In this document: piece after piece, positions 24,593 through 37,950 of the stretch | Numbering within the stretch: the first letter of the stretch is position 1 | How the letters are laid out: every line of letters starts with the position of its first letter | From: Thermobaculum terrenum ATCC BAA-798 | Lineage (GTDB): Bacteria; Chloroflexota; Chloroflexia; Thermobaculales; Thermobaculaceae | Assembly (NCBI RefSeq): GCF_000025005.1 | Contig: NC_013525.1 | Coordinates: 744,001-808,000, forward strand | Direction: 5' to 3' | Length of the DNA: 64,000 nucleotides | Translations under genes and position numbers: made by a program | The notes under the pieces: model-generated | What the model saw: only the letters and a program-made list of their open reading frames with translations | Database searches by the model: none | What the model was told of the DNA's origin: nothing

Positions 24593-27500
24593 ATGACGAA
24601 CACCTCGCAGGTCAGACCTAGCGTTGAAGCTCAGACACGTCCAGCATCTAAAGTTCAAAGAAAATCCTATGCTCGTATACCAGATACCATTGAAATGCCC
24701 AACCTCATTCAGATCCAGTTGGATTCATTTAACTGGTTTAAGGAGGAAGGGCTTCAGGAGCTCTTTGATGAAATAAATCCAGTAGTAGACTTCACTGGTC
24801 GTCTAATGGAGCTCCGTTTCGATAAGCCAGATTCCGGTCAGTTCTTTGGGGAGCCCAGGTATACCGAAAAGGAGTGCAGAGAAAGAGATTTCACTTATTC
24901 CGCACCCTTGAAGGTGAAGGCTACCCTGCTGGTCAAGGAGACCGGTGAGATAAAGGAGCAGGAGATATTTCTGGGTGACTTCCCTCTCATGACCGAGAAG
25001 GGTACCTTCGTTATAAATGGAGCTGAGAGGGTGGTTGTCTCCCAGCTTGTTAGATCGCCAGGCGTGTATTTCAAGGATGTATTCGATGAAGCCAGTGGTA
25101 AGACCCTCTGGACCGCAAAGCTTATACCGAACCGTGGGGCCTGGCTCGAGTTCGAGACCTCTAACAAAGATGTGCTATATGTCAAGGTAGATCGCAAGCG
25201 CAAGATTCCTGTGACCGTTCTCCTGAGAGCAGTTGCTGCCATAGATTCAGAGGTTGTTGAGGCTGAAGGCGACATGGGCCCAACTACTCCTGGTACAGAT
25301 GAGTGGCTATGGGCTCTATATGGTAAGGTTAGTCGCGATGGCCGCTACCAGAATCTTGCAGCTACGATCGAGCGAGATCCAACAAAGAACAGCCAGGAAG
25401 CTTTGGTGGAGCTTTACCGGAGGCTTAGACCTGGCGATCCTCCCAACCCTGAGAATGCTCGTACGTTGTTGCGTCAGTTGCTATTTGACCCCCGCAGATA
25501 CGATCTGGCTAGGGTCGGTAGATATAAGCTCACTCGCAAGTGGGAACAGCTACGCGAGGTAGTTGCGAGGTCTAATGGCCCCACATTTGATTTCGAGATC
25601 GATAGCCGGGTGTACGGTGAAAGGCTAAGAACGATAACGGGACGCGACCTGATCAACATCGTAGGGAACCTTATAAGGTTGAATAACCTACCTCCTGGCA
25701 GCGAGGAGGAAGGGGACGATATAGATCATCTGGGTAATAGGCGAGTCAGGGCGGTTGGTGAGCTGATACAAAATCAGTTCCGCGTTGGTCTGCTCCGTAT
25801 GGAGAGGGTCATAAAGGAGCGCATGTCCATCCAGGATGCTGAGAGTGCTACTCCTAACAACCTGATAAACATCCGGCCTGTAGTGGCCGCTATGCGAGAA
25901 TTCTTTGGCGGCAGCCAGCTATCGCAGTTCATGGATCAGGTGAACGCGCTCTCAGAGATCAACCACAAGAGAAGATTGTCTGCTCTTGGTCCTGGTGGTC
26001 TTAGCAGAGATAGAGCTGGTCTGGATGTGCGCGATGTGCACCCATCTCACTATGGACGTATATGTCCTATTGAGACTCCTGAAGGTCCTAACATCGGGCT
26101 TATTGGTCAGTTGGCAACGTATGCCAGGATCAATGAATATGGTTTCATCGAGACTCCTTACCGGAAGGTAGTGAAGTCGGTACCTGGTGATTCTATCGAT
26201 GCCATGGTTGGCCATATAACCAGGGAGCCTATAATGGACTCCAACGGTCAAGAAGTTGTGCCTGTAGGTACTGAGATAACCCGGGAGGTGGCTGAGAAGA
26301 TAGTCGCCCTAGGTCTTGATGAAATCAAGGTCAAGCCTAGGGTCTTGAACGAGGTTGAGTACCTGTCGGCTGATAGGGAAGATCTGTTTACTGTTGCTCA
26401 GGCCAACTCTCCTCTCGATGAGAGAGGTTACTTCCTTGAGGATAGAGTCGAGGCTCGAGCTAGCATTCGCCTGCGTCGTGGAGGCACAGAGTTCATGATC
26501 GTCCCAGTTGATGAGGTGGACTACGTTGATGCCTCTCCGAAGCAGGTCGTCAGTGTAGCGAGTTCGTTGATTCCGTTCCTTGAGCATGATGATGCTAACA
26601 GGGCTCTGATGGGTGCCAACATGCAGAGGCAGGCTGTGCCTCTGTTGGTGCCTGATTCTCCAGTGGTTGGCACAGGTGTCGAGGCTCAGGTTGCCCGAGA
26701 TAGCGGTCAGGTGGTGATAGCTAAGGCGGACGGTATCGTGCGTAGTGTTACTGCCGAGAGGATAGTTGTCGAGGAAGACGACGGGAACCTGAGGACCTAC
26801 GAGCTCGAGAAGTTCGTTCGCACTAACCAGGATACGCTTCTCAACCAGCGTCCGATAGTTAACAAGGGCGATAGGATCTATGCTGGACAGATAATCGCTG
26901 ATTCCGCCAGCACAAGCAATGGCGAAATAGCCCTCGGCCAGAATGTGCTTGTGGCGTTCATGCCGTGGGAGGGAGGTAACTTTGAGGATGCTGTGCTGAT
27001 CAGCGAGAGGCTAGTGAGAGATGACGTATATACCTCGATACATATCGAGAAGTACGAGGTAGAGGCACGTGATACCAAGCTCGGGCCGGAGGAGATAACT
27101 CGTGATATCCCCAACGTGGGCGAAGAGGCACTGGCTAACTTGGATGAGAGAGGCATAGTCTATGTAGGCGCTGAGGTCAAGCCCAACGACATACTCGTGG
27201 GTAAAGTCACACCTAAGGGTGAGACGGAAATGACTGCTGAAGAGCGCCTGCTAAGAGCTATATTCTCGGAGAAGGCCCGTGATGTTAGAGATACTAGCCT
27301 CCGGGTTCCCAATGGTGTGCACGGCCAGGTGATCGACGTAAAGGTGTTCACGCGGGTTGAAAATGATGACCTGCCGGCTGGTGTAAACCAGATGGTCAGG
27401 GTGATGATAGCCCAGAAGAGAAAGATAAGCGAGGGCGATAAGGTCGCGGGTAGGCACGGTAATAAGGGCGTTATATCCAGGATACTCCCGATAGAGGATA

Positions 27501-28204
27501 TGCCCTTCCTACCAGATGGTAGACCCGTGGATGTTATCCTGAACCCGATAGGTGTGCCCTCAAGAATGAACTTGGGACAGATCCTGGAGTGCCATCTTGG
27601 ATGGGCGGCTAGTACTCTTGGCTTCAAGGTGGCGTGTCCTGTTTTCGATGGAGCTTCTGAGGAGATGATCAAGGAAGAGCTCCGCAGGGCAGGGCTACCA
27701 GAAGATGGAAAGATAGAGTTGTACGATGGTCGTACGGGCGAGAAGTTTGATCAGCCAGTGGCTGTGGGTGTCATGTACATCATGAAGCTGGCTCACTTGG
27801 TGGAGGACAAGATACATGCTCGATCCACAGGTCCTTACAGCCTAGTTACCCAGCAGCCTCTGGGAGGCAAGGCTCAGTTCGGTGGCCAGAGGTTTGGCGA
27901 GATGGAAGTATGGGCTCTCGAAGCATACGGAGCTGCCTATACTTTGCAGGAAATGCTCACTGTCAAGTCTGATGATACAGTTGGTAGAGTCCGTACTTAC
28001 GAGGCGATAGTCAAGGGTGAGCCAATAAGTGGTGCGGGCGTGCCAGAATCATTCAAGGTATTGATGAAAGAGCTTCAGAGCCTTGGGTTGTCTGTTGAGG
28101 TTCTCAATGAAGATTTGGTGCCGGTGTCCATATCCAGCGATGGTCAAAGTGAGTACATAAGTGATTTGGATATAGATCTAAGCCATCCTGAGAAGGGCGA
28201 ATAG
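24593..28204 (+). CDS. rpoB: DNA-directed RNA polymerase subunit beta
   Basis: The 1203-residue subunit carries the rifampicin region ([41 protein letters not shown], about residues 445-485, quoted here by its first part) followed by [19 protein letters not shown]. The C-terminal catalytic-site and clamp region shows [13 protein letters not shown] and [24 protein letters not shown]. The rifampicin-pocket residues (Q, D, H, R, S) look like the sensitive type. The length is close to Gram-positive and actinobacterial beta subunits. It starts with ATG after GAGGAGAG and is followed by rpoC after 18 bases. Confidence 0.98.
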   Translation: MTNTSQVRPSVEAQTRPASKVQRKSYARIPDTIEMPNLIQIQLDSFNWFKEEGLQELFDEINPVVDFTGRLMELRFDKPDSGQFFGEPRYTEKECRERDFTYSAPLKVKATLLVKETGEIKEQEIFLGDFPLMTEKGTFVINGAERVVVSQLVRSPGVYFKDVFDEASGKTLWTAKLIPNRGAWLEFETSNKDVLYVKVDRKRKIPVTVLLRAVAAIDSEVVEAEGDMGPTTPGTDEWLWALYGKVSRDGRYQNLAATIERDPTKNSQEALVELYRRLRPGDPPNPENARTLLRQLLFDPRRYDLARVGRYKLTRKWEQLREVVARSNGPTFDFEIDSRVYGERLRTITGRDLINIVGNLIRLNNLPPGSEEEGDDIDHLGNRRVRAVGELIQNQFRVGLLRMERVIKERMSIQDAESATPNNLINIRPVVAAMREFFGGSQLSQFMDQVNALSEINHKRRLSALGPGGLSRDRAGLDVRDVHPSHYGRICPIETPEGPNIGLIGQLATYARINEYGFIETPYRKVVKSVPGDSIDAMVGHITREPIMDSNGQEVVPVGTEITREVAEKIVALGLDEIKVKPRVLNEVEYLSADREDLFTVAQANSPLDERGYFLEDRVEARASIRLRRGGTEFMIVPVDEVDYVDASPKQVVSVASSLIPFLEHDDANRALMGANMQRQAVPLLVPDSPVVGTGVEAQVARDSGQVVIAKADGIVRSVTAERIVVEEDDGNLRTYELEKFVRTNQDTLLNQRPIVNKGDRIYAGQIIADSASTSNGEIALGQNVLVAFMPWEGGNFEDAVLISERLVRDDVYTSIHIEKYEVEARDTKLGPEEITRDIPNVGEEALANLDERGIVYVGAEVKPNDILVGKVTPKGETEMTAEERLLRAIFSEKARDVRDTSLRVPNGVHGQVIDVKVFTRVENDDLPAGVNQMVRVMIAQKRKISEGDKVAGRHGNKGVISRILPIEDMPFLPDGRPVDVILNPIGVPSRMNLGQILECHLGWAASTLGFKVACPVFDGASEEMIKEELRRAGLPEDGKIELYDGRTGEKFDQPVAVGVMYIMKLAHLVEDKIHARSTGPYSLVTQQPLGGKAQFGGQRFGEMEVWALEAYGAAYTLQEMLTVKSDDTVGRVRTYEAIVKGEPISGAGVPESFKVLMKELQSLGLSVEVLNEDLVPVSISSDGQSEYISDLDIDLSHPEKGE

Positions 28205-28222
28205 ATCGGCAGGGAGAGTGAT

Positions 28223-31200
28223 ATGGTACAGGTTAATGAATTCGGTGCTATCAGAATAAGCCTTGCTTCACCTGAGCAAATCAGGGCTTGGAGCTATGGC
28301 GAGGTCACTAAGCCAGAAACTATAAACTATAGAACCCAGAAGCCTGAAAGAGACGGACTATTTGATGAACGTATCTTCGGACCAACTAAGGATTGGGAAT
28401 GCTACTGCGGTAAGTATAAGCGTATACGCTACAGAGGCGTCATATGTGAGAAGTGCGGCGTAGAGGTCACTCGCTCCAGGGTGCGCCGTGAAAGGATGGG
28501 CCATATTGAGCTGGCGTCCCCAGTCAGCCATATATGGTTCTTCAAGGGCACTCCCAGCAGGATGGGTCTATTGCTAGATATGTCTCCTCGTAACCTGGAG
28601 CGCGTGTTGTACTTCGCCTCCTACATAGTTACCTGGGTAGATAATGAAGCTTTGGAGAAGATAAAGGCTTCCCTGGAAGAGGAGCTAGCTAGCAGGTCTG
28701 CTGAGATCGAGAGTGTGCTCTCTTCGAATATAGAAAATCTAGACCAGAGCACAAGAGATGAGGTTGCCCGAATAGAAGAGGCGGGCAGGATATCCATGGA
28801 TCAGATACTGGCTGAGAAGAAAGCCAAAGTTGCTGCGATAGATGAGGAGGCTAATGCTCTTGAAGAGCAGCTCTCTTCCATGATTGGTGAGGCTGCGTCT
28901 GAGCAGATATGGTTCGGCAAGGGGCAGCCATGGCAGCATGTGTTGGTGGAAGAAGGGGAAGCCATCAACGAGTCCAGGATAGAGGAGCTGCACGACATCG
29001 TAGAGAGCGTGATAGCACGCATAGAGAGAGAGTATGACGATAAGCTTGAGCGCGCCCGTGCCCTAATGGAGGCCGAGAGGGAGCAGTTGCTCTTTGCGGG
29101 CTCCTCTGATCGCCAGAAGGTTGCTGAGCAGGCTCATAAGGAGAAAGAGGCTCTGCGCAGGCAGCTCGAGGAGAAGAAGAGGCTTCTTGATATGCTGCGC
29201 CCCATGACGCTGCTAACTGATACGGAGTACAGGCAGCTGCAGGCTGAGTTCGGTGATATTTTCCGTGCCGGCATGGGGGCAGAAGCCATCCTTGAGATAC
29301 TAAAGAATATTGATCTTGATAAGCTTGCGGAAGAGCTCAGGCTTGAGATGCAGAGTTCCTCTGGACAAAGAAGGAAGAAGGCTACAAAGAGACTAAGAGT
29401 TGTAGAGGCCTTCAGGAGAAGTGGGAATAAACCTGAGTGGATGATATTCACGGCTCTTCCTGTTCTGCCTCCTGACCTGCGTCCAATGGTGCAGCTAGAC
29501 GGAGGTCGGTTCGCTACTAGCGACCTGAACGATCTATATAGAAGGGTCATCAACCGCAATAATAGATTGAAGAGGTTGCAGGAGCTTGGCGCCCCTGAGA
29601 TCATAATCCGTAATGAGAAGCGTATGCTGCAGGAGGCGGTTGATGCGCTGATTGATAACGGGCGTAGGGGCAGACCAGTAGCCGGCTCGAGCAAGCATAA
29701 GCTCAAGAGCCTGTCTGACATGCTCAAAGGCAAGCAGGGAAGGTTCCGCCAGAACCTGCTTGGAAAGAGGGTTGACTACTCTGGTAGATCAGTAATCGTG
29801 GTAGGTCCCGATCTTCAGCTTCATCAGTGCGGACTACCCAAGAGGATGGCGCTGGAACTGTTCAAGCCCTTCGTCATGCGCAGATTGGTTCAGAAGGGCT
29901 ACGCAGTAAACATAAAGAGCGCCAAGAGAATAGTTGAGCGCATGCGCCCGGAGGTTTGGGACGTCCTCGAAGAGGTTACGAGCGAGCATCTAGTGCTCCT
30001 GAACCGCGCACCAACCCTGCATAGGCTAGGTATACAAGCCTTTGAGCCCGTGCTCATCGAAGGTTCAGCCATACAGCTTCATCCTTTGGTATGTGCAGCA
30101 TTCAACGCTGACTTCGATGGTGACCAGATGGCGGTGCACCTACCGCTATCTCAGGCGGCTCAGCAGGAGGCTAAGGAGAGAATGCTCTCTAAGGTAAACC
30201 TGTTGTCGCCCTCAAACGGTGATCCGATCGTCACACCTACACACGATATAGTGTTGGGTGTCTACTATATGACCAAAGCTCGTCCTGGAGCCAAGGGAGA
30301 GGGCAAGATGTTTGCCAACCCCGAGGAGGCACAGCTTGCTTATGAGCTCGGCTACATTGACCTCCAGGCTCCCATCAAGGTGCGTCTGGGCAACAATGGA
30401 GACGCTCAGACGGTAGAGACTACTGTAGGTAGGCTTATATTCCTGGATGCTCTACCTGCTGAGATGCGGCGTGATCCTAAGCTCCTATCTGAGGTCACCG
30501 ATAGGAAGGGGCTGCGTAACATTGTGGCAGAGGTTTACAGGAGGTATGGTAGAGAGCGCACAGCTCAGGTAGTAGACGTAATCAAGAGGATAGGTTTCCA
30601 TTATGCCACTAAGGGTGGTATGACCATATCTGTAGATGACCTCCAGATACCTAGTATCAAGAAGGATCTGATAGCTCAGGCTAATGAAAGAGTCCGCATG
30701 GTAGATGAGGACTACGCACGCGGTCTACTCACTGCTGAGGAGCGCGAGCGAGAGACGATCAAGATATGGACAGAAACCAGGGAAGAACTTACCAAGGCCG
30801 TACAGGAGACGCTGGACGATTATGGCGCCATCAAGATGATGGCTATATCTGGTGCTCGAGGTAACATGCAACAGATCAGCCAGATGGCGGGCATGAGAGG
30901 ACTGATGGCGGATCCTCTTGGCAGAATAATACCTCTGCCCATTGTCTCGAACTTCCGAGAGGGTCTATCAGTTCTGGAGTACTTCATATCTACTCACGGT
31001 GCACGTAAAGGGTTGGCAGATACGGCTCTACGAACTGCAGACTCTGGTTACCTAACGAGGCGTCTGGTAGATGTTGCCCAGGATGTGATAGTTACCGAAG
31101 ATGACTGCGGTACGGAGAACGGTATAGTACTCAAGAATGAAGAGGATGAGAGCGGTCTAATACCTACCTTCTCTGAGAGACTGCTTGGTCGAGTAGCCGC

Positions 31201-32449
31201 CAAGCCCGTGGTCGATCCGGAGACTGGTGAGGTTATAGTTGAGCGTAATCAGGAGATCACAGAGGAGCTTAGAGACAAGATTCTAGAGCTTGGCATTCAG
31301 GAGGTAGTAGTCAGATCGCCACTTGAGTGCGAGACCTCGTTCGGTGTCTGTAGGATGTGCTATGGGCGCGACTTGGCCACAGGATCTCTGATAGAACTAG
31401 GCGAAGCAGTGGGTATTATTGCTGCTCAGTCGATCGGTGAGCCTGGTACGCAGCTAACGATGCGTACGTTCCATACAGGTGGTGTGGCTACAGAGTCCGG
31501 AGACATAACAAGTGGTCTCCCAAGGGTTGAAGAGCTATTTGAGGCCAGGACACCTAAGGGTCAGGCTCTCATATCCGAGCAGGACGGTACGGTTGAAATC
31601 ACTGAGAACGAGGACGGTACTCGCAAACTGAAGATCGTCTACGAGTATCCGTTCATCGATAAGTATAAGTTCCCAGAGGGCGCTGAGTTGCTAATCGAGA
31701 GTGGCCAATCAGTTGTGCAGGGTATGGCATTGGCCAGGTGGAAGGAAGGCGATTCCTGGGCTGATATAACAGCTCGAAGGGCTGGTCAAGCTGTGATCAA
31801 TGATGGTCGTATAGAAGTCTCTGGTATAACTCGAGAGGAGAAAGAGTATGTAGTACCAGCAGCTGCCAGGCTCAGAGTTGAGAATGGACAGCACGTCAAC
31901 GCTGGGGATCAGCTGACGGAGGGTAACTCTAATCCTCACGATATACTTAGGATCAATGGTAGGGAAGAGGCTCAGCGATATCTCGTAGACGAGGTTCAGA
32001 GGGTCTACAGAAGCCAAGGCGTGAACACGAACGACAAGCACATAGAGATAATCGTGCGTCAGATGCTACGCAAGGTAACTATAGATGACCCTGGCGACAC
32101 TGAGCTGCTCCCCGGTGAGCTTATAGATAAGTTCACCTTGATGGAGGTAAACTCCAGGGTTATAGCGGAGGGAGGTATCCCAGCTACTGCATACTATGAG
32201 TTGCTTGGAGTTACCAAGGCTTCTCTGAGGACTAGCAGCTTCCTGTCTGCAGCTTCATTCCAGGAGACAACTAGGGTCCTTACCGAAGCTGCAATAAACG
32301 GGAGCGTAGATTACCTCAGAGGGCTCAAGGAAAACGTGATCATAGGTAAGCTCATACCAGCTGGCTCTGGCTGGAAGAAGAGGACAGCCGAGGAGACTGA
32401 GCTTGCAACTGATGACCTGGCACTCATAGGACTGATGCAGACTGAGTAA
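28223..32449 (+). CDS. rpoC: DNA-directed RNA polymerase subunit beta'
   Basis: The 1408-residue subunit has the N-terminal zinc finger ([20 protein letters not shown], about residues 60-80), the active-site motif [15 protein letters not shown] (about 630) that holds the three Mg-binding aspartates, and the second zinc site [16 protein letters not shown] (about 1037). The trigger loop and bridge helix region ([22 protein letters not shown] and [31 protein letters not shown]) is intact. Residues about 140-325, between [11 protein letters not shown] and LTDTEYRQL, form a long charged coiled-coil insertion that E. coli lacks; actinobacteria have a shorter helical insertion at the same place. Confidence 0.98.
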   Translation: MVQVNEFGAIRISLASPEQIRAWSYGEVTKPETINYRTQKPERDGLFDERIFGPTKDWECYCGKYKRIRYRGVICEKCGVEVTRSRVRRERMGHIELASPVSHIWFFKGTPSRMGLLLDMSPRNLERVLYFASYIVTWVDNEALEKIKASLEEELASRSAEIESVLSSNIENLDQSTRDEVARIEEAGRISMDQILAEKKAKVAAIDEEANALEEQLSSMIGEAASEQIWFGKGQPWQHVLVEEGEAINESRIEELHDIVESVIARIEREYDDKLERARALMEAEREQLLFAGSSDRQKVAEQAHKEKEALRRQLEEKKRLLDMLRPMTLLTDTEYRQLQAEFGDIFRAGMGAEAILEILKNIDLDKLAEELRLEMQSSSGQRRKKATKRLRVVEAFRRSGNKPEWMIFTALPVLPPDLRPMVQLDGGRFATSDLNDLYRRVINRNNRLKRLQELGAPEIIIRNEKRMLQEAVDALIDNGRRGRPVAGSSKHKLKSLSDMLKGKQGRFRQNLLGKRVDYSGRSVIVVGPDLQLHQCGLPKRMALELFKPFVMRRLVQKGYAVNIKSAKRIVERMRPEVWDVLEEVTSEHLVLLNRAPTLHRLGIQAFEPVLIEGSAIQLHPLVCAAFNADFDGDQMAVHLPLSQAAQQEAKERMLSKVNLLSPSNGDPIVTPTHDIVLGVYYMTKARPGAKGEGKMFANPEEAQLAYELGYIDLQAPIKVRLGNNGDAQTVETTVGRLIFLDALPAEMRRDPKLLSEVTDRKGLRNIVAEVYRRYGRERTAQVVDVIKRIGFHYATKGGMTISVDDLQIPSIKKDLIAQANERVRMVDEDYARGLLTAEERERETIKIWTETREELTKAVQETLDDYGAIKMMAISGARGNMQQISQMAGMRGLMADPLGRIIPLPIVSNFREGLSVLEYFISTHGARKGLADTALRTADSGYLTRRLVDVAQDVIVTEDDCGTENGIVLKNEEDESGLIPTFSERLLGRVAAKPVVDPETGEVIVERNQEITEELRDKILELGIQEVVVRSPLECETSFGVCRMCYGRDLATGSLIELGEAVGIIAAQSIGEPGTQLTMRTFHTGGVATESGDITSGLPRVEELFEARTPKGQALISEQDGTVEITENEDGTRKLKIVYEYPFIDKYKFPEGAELLIESGQSVVQGMALARWKEGDSWADITARRAGQAVINDGRIEVSGITREEKEYVVPAAARLRVENGQHVNAGDQLTEGNSNPHDILRINGREEAQRYLVDEVQRVYRSQGVNTNDKHIEIIVRQMLRKVTIDDPGDTELLPGELIDKFTLMEVNSRVIAEGGIPATAYYELLGVTKASLRTSSFLSAASFQETTRVLTEAAINGSVDYLRGLKENVIIGKLIPAGSGWKKRTAEETELATDDLALIGLMQTE

Positions 32450-32489
32450 AGTAGCTTGACTACTAGGGTTTCGTCTGATAAATTTATTG

Positions 32490-32522
32490 ATTGTGGTTGG
32501 GCATCCTCAGCCCAACCACAAT
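32490..32522 (+). terminator. Hairpin between rpoC and rpsL
   Basis: A perfect 13-bp stem (32490-32502 with 32510-32522) with a 7-base loop lies in the 116-base gap. The following TGTGTGTGCATTTG is only partly T-rich, so it may be a leaky terminator or a processing site that lowers read-through from rpoBC into the str genes. Confidence 0.55.
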
Positions 32523-32565
32523 TGTGTGTGCATTTGCAAATGAGTAGGAAACCTAGGAGTGTTCA

Positions 32566-32991
32566 ATGCCTACAATAAATCAGCTAGTTCGTAAGGGACG
32601 ACAGAAACCAACTAAGAAGACTAAGGCTCCGGCACTTAGGTACACAAACAACGCTCTTGGTAGGTACGCTGGTAGACTTAGACCACAGCCTAAGGGAGCC
32701 CCTCAGAAGAGAGGGGTGGCTGTGCAGGTGAGAACTGTTACCCCGAAGAAGCCGAACTCGGCCCTCCGAAAGGTGGCGCGAGTCCGGCTGAGTAACGGTA
32801 TGGAAGTCACCGCTTACATACCGGGAGAGGGTCACAACCTGCAGGAGCACTCTGTGGTACTCATTCGTGGCGGAAGAGTGCCTGATCTGCCAGGAGTCAG
32901 ATATCACATTGTGCGTGGTGCCTTGGATACTGCTGGAGTCAAGGATAGAAAGAAGGGTCGTTCCAAGTACGGAACTAAGAAGCCTAAGTAA
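32566..32991 (+). CDS. rpsL: 30S ribosomal protein S12
   Basis: S12 lines the decoding centre. The core [17 protein letters not shown] (about residues 59-75) and [32 protein letters not shown] are conserved. Two points stand out. The protein of 141 residues carries an N-terminal insertion of about 18 residues ([19 protein letters not shown]) before APQKRG. And residue 106 is proline (codon 32881-32883) at the position of E. coli Lys88, the site of many streptomycin-resistance mutations; the lysine matching Lys43 is kept. The start ATG follows a weak AGGAG. It opens the rpsL-rpsG-fusA-tuf unit. Confidence 0.97.
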   Translation: MPTINQLVRKGRQKPTKKTKAPALRYTNNALGRYAGRLRPQPKGAPQKRGVAVQVRTVTPKKPNSALRKVARVRLSNGMEVTAYIPGEGHNLQEHSVVLIRGGRVPDLPGVRYHIVRGALDTAGVKDRKKGRSKYGTKKPK

Positions 32992-33019
32992 TAATGTGCA
33001 TGTGGAGGAATAAGTAGAT

Positions 33020-33493
33020 ATGCCACGTCGACCCAATTCGTTCAAGAAGCCGGAGGTCTTGCCTGATCCGCGCTACAACAGTGTGATGGTTGCCAAGTTC
33101 ATAAACAAGGTAATGCGGAATGGCAAGAAGGGAGTTGCCGAGAGGATTGTATATGGGGCTTTCGACCTTGTCGGTCAACGCACAAACAGAGATCCAATGG
33201 AGGTTTTTGAGCAGGCAATCAGGAATGCAACTCCCGTGCTAGAAGTCAAGCCTCGCCGTGTTGGGGGATCGACGTATCAGGTGCCTGTGGAGATAAGAGG
33301 TGATCGCAGGCTTTCCCTAGCCATGAGATGGCTTATTCAGTCAGCTCGTGCTAGGGCTGGTAAAACCATGATCGAAAAGCTTGCAGCTGAGATAATAGAT
33401 GCCTCGAATAATGTGGGTGCAACTGTCAAGAAGCGCGAGGACACCCACAGGATGGCCGAGGCTAACAAGGCATTTGCACACTATCGTTGGTAA
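33020..33493 (+). CDS. rpsG: 30S ribosomal protein S7
   Basis: S7 binds the 3' major domain of 16S rRNA and starts assembly of the 30S head. The 157-residue protein shows the normal start [20 protein letters not shown], the RNA-binding region [25 protein letters not shown] and the ending [33 protein letters not shown] lies before the ATG. It follows rpsL by 28 bases. In E. coli S7 represses the str operon; whether that applies here cannot be seen. Confidence 0.97.
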   Translation: MPRRPNSFKKPEVLPDPRYNSVMVAKFINKVMRNGKKGVAERIVYGAFDLVGQRTNRDPMEVFEQAIRNATPVLEVKPRRVGGSTYQVPVEIRGDRRLSLAMRWLIQSARARAGKTMIEKLAAEIIDASNNVGATVKKREDTHRMAEANKAFAHYRW

Positions 33494-33532
33494 ATATTGA
33501 CAATACTCTTTGAGTTCAGAGGAAGGTTAAAG

Positions 33533-35626
33533 TTGGCAGCGACTGTAGAAAAAGAAAGACTTACAGCACTAGAAAGAACAAGAAATATCGGTATCATCGC
33601 CCATATTGATGCCGGGAAGACCACTACTACTGAAAGAATCCTGTTCTACACAGGGCGAGTGCATAAGATGGGTGAGGTCCACGAAGGGGCCGCCACGATG
33701 GACTGGATGGAACAGGAGAGGGAGCGTGGTATTACCATTACTGCAGCTGCCACAACCTGCTTCTGGAGGGATCATAGGATCAATATCATCGATACGCCGG
33801 GCCACGTGGACTTCACCGTTGAGGTTGAGCGCTCGCTAAGGGTTTTGGATGGTGGTGTAGTGGTATTCGATGCCGTTGCTGGTGTTGAGCCGCAAAGCGA
33901 AACCGTTTGGCGTCAAGCCGACCGCTATGGTGTACCACGTATAGCTTTCGTGAACAAGATGGACAGAATGGGCGCCAACTTTGAGCGTACTGTCCAGATG
34001 ATGCGCGACAGGCTGGGGTCCAACCCAGTTCCTATTCAGCTACCGATTGGGTCCGAAAGCGACTTCCAGGGCGTAGTCGACCTTATAGATTATGACGCGA
34101 TCATCTATACAGATGATCTAGGTACTCGTCTAGAAGAGACCGCTATACCCTCGCATCTTGAAGCAGAAGCTGCTGCAGCCAGAGAACAAATGATAGAGGC
34201 TATAGCTGAAGCAGATGAAGAGTTCATGATGCTCTACCTGGAGGGTGAAGATATAACTCCCGATCAGATAAGGGCAGCCCTCAGGAGAGCTACAATAGCT
34301 CGTACTCTAGTGCCTGTTCTCTGCGGTGCAGCACTCAAGAACAAAGGCGTCCAGCCAATGCTGGATGCTATAGTGAACTATCTGCCATCTCCTATAGATA
34401 TACCTCCTGTACGAGGGATAGATCCACGTACTGGAGAAGAGGTGGAGAGAACGGTCGATGAGAACGAACCTTTCTCGGCATTAGTGTTCAAGATTGTAGC
34501 GGATCCTTTCATAGGTAAGCTTTCTTACTTCAGAGTATACTCCGGAAGCCTTAAGGCTGGTTCCTATGTGATGAATACCACTAAGAACCAGCGAGAAAGA
34601 ATAGGACGGCTCGTGCGGATGCATGCCAATCACCGAGAGGAAGTATCCGAAGTATTCGCAGGCGATATAGCCGCGGCTGTGGGTTTGAAGAATACTTTCA
34701 CAGGAGATACCCTGGCTGACGAATCCGCGCCTGTGGTGCTGGAATCCATTAAATTCCCAGAGCCGGTGATATCCGTTGCTATAGAGCCTAAGACCAAGGC
34801 TGACCAGGACAAAATGGCCAATGCCTTGGCACGTTTGGCTGAGGAAGATCCAACTTTCCGCGTACAGACTGACCCTGAAAGTGGACAAACTATCATCAGC
34901 GGTATGGGTGAGCTTCACCTGGAAGTCATCGTAGACAGAATGACGCGTGAGTTCAAGGTGAACGCGAATATAGGTAGGCCACAGGTGGCATATCGCGAGA
35001 CCATCACCCGCCCTGCCGAAGCGGAAGGTAGATTTGTAAGGCAGACAGGTGGCAAGGGTCAGTATGGCCACGTATGGATTAGGCTCGAACCACTAGAGGA
35101 CAAGACTGGGTTCGAGTTCGTCAATCAGATCACGGGCGGTGTTATACCTCGTGAATACATCCCTGCTGTGGAGGCAGGTATAAGAGAGGCCATGGATAAT
35201 GGAGTGGTAGCTGGTTATCCAGTCCTAGGAGTAAGGGCTATCTTGTACGATGGTTCTTACCACGAAGTGGACTCCAGCGAGATGGCTTTCCAGATAGCCG
35301 GTTCCATGGCTTTCAGGGCAGCTGCGCAGAAGGCAGGACCCATACTGCTGGAGCCAATAATGTTGGTGGAGGTTGTTACTCCTGAGGAGTTCATGGGAGC
35401 CGTAACTGGTGATCTCAGCTCAAGGCGGGGCCATATCGAAGGCATGGAACTAAGGGGTAATGCCCAGGCTATTAGAGCCAAAGTGCCGTTGGCTGAGATG
35501 TTTGGTTATGCTACCGATCTGCGTTCTATGACACAGGGTCGAGCATCTTACACTATGCAGTTTGATCATTACGAACCGGTTCCGCAATCTATTAGCGCTG
35601 AGATACAGGCTAGGAATAAGCGCTAA
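33533..35626 (+). CDS. fusA: Elongation factor G
   Basis: EF-G is the GTPase that drives translocation. G1 is [16 protein letters not shown]3 DTPGHVDF and G4 NKMDRMGA; domains II-V follow, with the domain IV motif [15 protein letters not shown]. The frame opens at a TTG at 33497, but the TTG at 33533 has AGAGGAAGG 5 bases upstream and gives a normal N-terminus ([21 protein letters not shown]), so I place the start there; the protein then has 697 residues. It follows rpsG by 39 bases and precedes tuf by 50. Confidence 0.95.
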   Translation: MAATVEKERLTALERTRNIGIIAHIDAGKTTTTERILFYTGRVHKMGEVHEGAATMDWMEQERERGITITAAATTCFWRDHRINIIDTPGHVDFTVEVERSLRVLDGGVVVFDAVAGVEPQSETVWRQADRYGVPRIAFVNKMDRMGANFERTVQMMRDRLGSNPVPIQLPIGSESDFQGVVDLIDYDAIIYTDDLGTRLEETAIPSHLEAEAAAAREQMIEAIAEADEEFMMLYLEGEDITPDQIRAALRRATIARTLVPVLCGAALKNKGVQPMLDAIVNYLPSPIDIPPVRGIDPRTGEEVERTVDENEPFSALVFKIVADPFIGKLSYFRVYSGSLKAGSYVMNTTKNQRERIGRLVRMHANHREEVSEVFAGDIAAAVGLKNTFTGDTLADESAPVVLESIKFPEPVISVAIEPKTKADQDKMANALARLAEEDPTFRVQTDPESGQTIISGMGELHLEVIVDRMTREFKVNANIGRPQVAYRETITRPAEAEGRFVRQTGGKGQYGHVWIRLEPLEDKTGFEFVNQITGGVIPREYIPAVEAGIREAMDNGVVAGYPVLGVRAILYDGSYHEVDSSEMAFQIAGSMAFRAAAQKAGPILLEPIMLVEVVTPEEFMGAVTGDLSSRRGHIEGMELRGNAQAIRAKVPLAEMFGYATDLRSMTQGRASYTMQFDHYEPVPQSISAEIQARNKR

Positions 35627-35676
35627 GCTTTGGAAAATAAGATAACTAACAAAATCTTTACTAAGGAGGCCTGAGG

Positions 35677-36879
<1,203 letters not shown>

Positions 36880-36903
36880 TTACCATTATAGGATGACGAA
36901 ACT

Positions 36904-36943
36904 AGTCTGGAGCAGGTATAATAGCCTGCTCCAGACTTTGGTA
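36904..36943 (+). terminator. Terminator-like hairpin after tuf
   Basis: A perfect 13-bp stem (36904-36916 with 36925-36937) with an 8-base loop follows tuf. Only TTTGG comes after it, so termination may be partial. It divides the str unit from the S10 unit. Confidence 0.6.
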
Positions 36944-36992
36944 CGACTGGTGTTCCATTGGGTTTGAAAACTTTTAGTATCAGGAGAAGAGC

Positions 36993-37301
36993 GTGTCCAA
37001 GCAGAAGATACGCATCCGTCTAAAGGCATATGATCATAAACTTTTGGATCAGTCGGCTCAACAGATAGTTGAGACGGCTCAGAGGACAGGCGCGCAAGTA
37101 GCCGGGCCTGTGCCCTTGCCGACTGAGATAAAGAGGTTCACCGTGATCAGAAGTCCTTTCATAGATAAGGACTCTCAGGAGCAGTTTGAGATTCGCACTC
37201 ACAAGAGATTGATCGATGTGCTAGAGCCTAGAAGGCAAACTATATCTGAATTAATGAGCTTGAATCTACCCGCAGGGGTAGATATAGAGATCAAACTGTA
37301 A
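36993..37301 (+). CDS. rpsJ: 30S ribosomal protein S10
   Basis: S10 belongs to the 30S head and is also the NusE factor of transcription antitermination. The 102-residue protein begins [21 protein letters not shown] and contains [32 protein letters not shown], the family's loop and strand. The GTG start follows CAGGAGAAGA. It is the first gene of the S10 block; rplC begins 10 bases later. Confidence 0.97.
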   Translation: MSKQKIRIRLKAYDHKLLDQSAQQIVETAQRTGAQVAGPVPLPTEIKRFTVIRSPFIDKDSQEQFEIRTHKRLIDVLEPRRQTISELMSLNLPAGVDIEIKL

Positions 37302-37311
37302 GGCGAGAGCT

Positions 37312-37926
37312 ATGGTTGAAGGTTTGATAGGTAAAAAAATTGGAATGACTCATATTTTTGATGAAAACGGCCGTTTTGTGCCCGTTACTGTGATACAGGC
37401 AGGGCCGAATTTCGTGACCTTCATTAAAACTAAAGAGCGCGATGGTTACGAGGCTGTACAGCTGGGTTTCGAAGAAGTCAAGAAACTCAAAAAGCCGGAA
37501 AGAGGACATCTAAAGAATTTGCCACCGCTCAGGCATCTCAGAGAGTTCAAAGCAGATAACATCTCTGAGTTGCAGGTTGGGCAGAAGGTGGATGCTTCTA
37601 TATTCCAGGCTGGAGAAAAAGTTGATGTAACGGGCACCTCGAAGGGTAAAGGTTTTACTGGTGTGGTTAAGCGCCATGGCTTCGGGGGAGGACCAAAGAC
37701 TCACGGTCAATCAGATAGACACCGAGCTCCAGGATCGATAGGTGCTACTACCACCCCCGGTAAGGTGCTCAAAGGGCAGAGAATGGCTGGTCGAGCTGGA
37801 GGCGAGCGTGTTACAGTGAAGAGGCTCACCGTGGTAGCTGTAGATACGGATCGCAACCTGCTATTGGTCAAGGGTGCCGTCCCCGGAGCCAATGGTGGTC
37901 TTCTGCAGATTCGCAAGGCGAAATAA
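37312..37926 (+). CDS. rplC: 50S ribosomal protein L3
   Basis: L3 starts 50S assembly and reaches towards the peptidyl transferase centre. The start [28 protein letters not shown] and the central [37 protein letters not shown] region (about residues 109-145) are typical. The length of 204 residues is normal. The ATG follows GGCGAG. It lies between rpsJ and rplD in the standard order. Confidence 0.97.
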   Translation: MVEGLIGKKIGMTHIFDENGRFVPVTVIQAGPNFVTFIKTKERDGYEAVQLGFEEVKKLKKPERGHLKNLPPLRHLREFKADNISELQVGQKVDASIFQAGEKVDVTGTSKGKGFTGVVKRHGFGGGPKTHGQSDRHRAPGSIGATTTPGKVLKGQRMAGRAGGERVTVKRLTVVAVDTDRNLLLVKGAVPGANGGLLQIRKAK

Positions 37927-37950
37927 ATCTATTAGGTGACGGAGAGGGAA

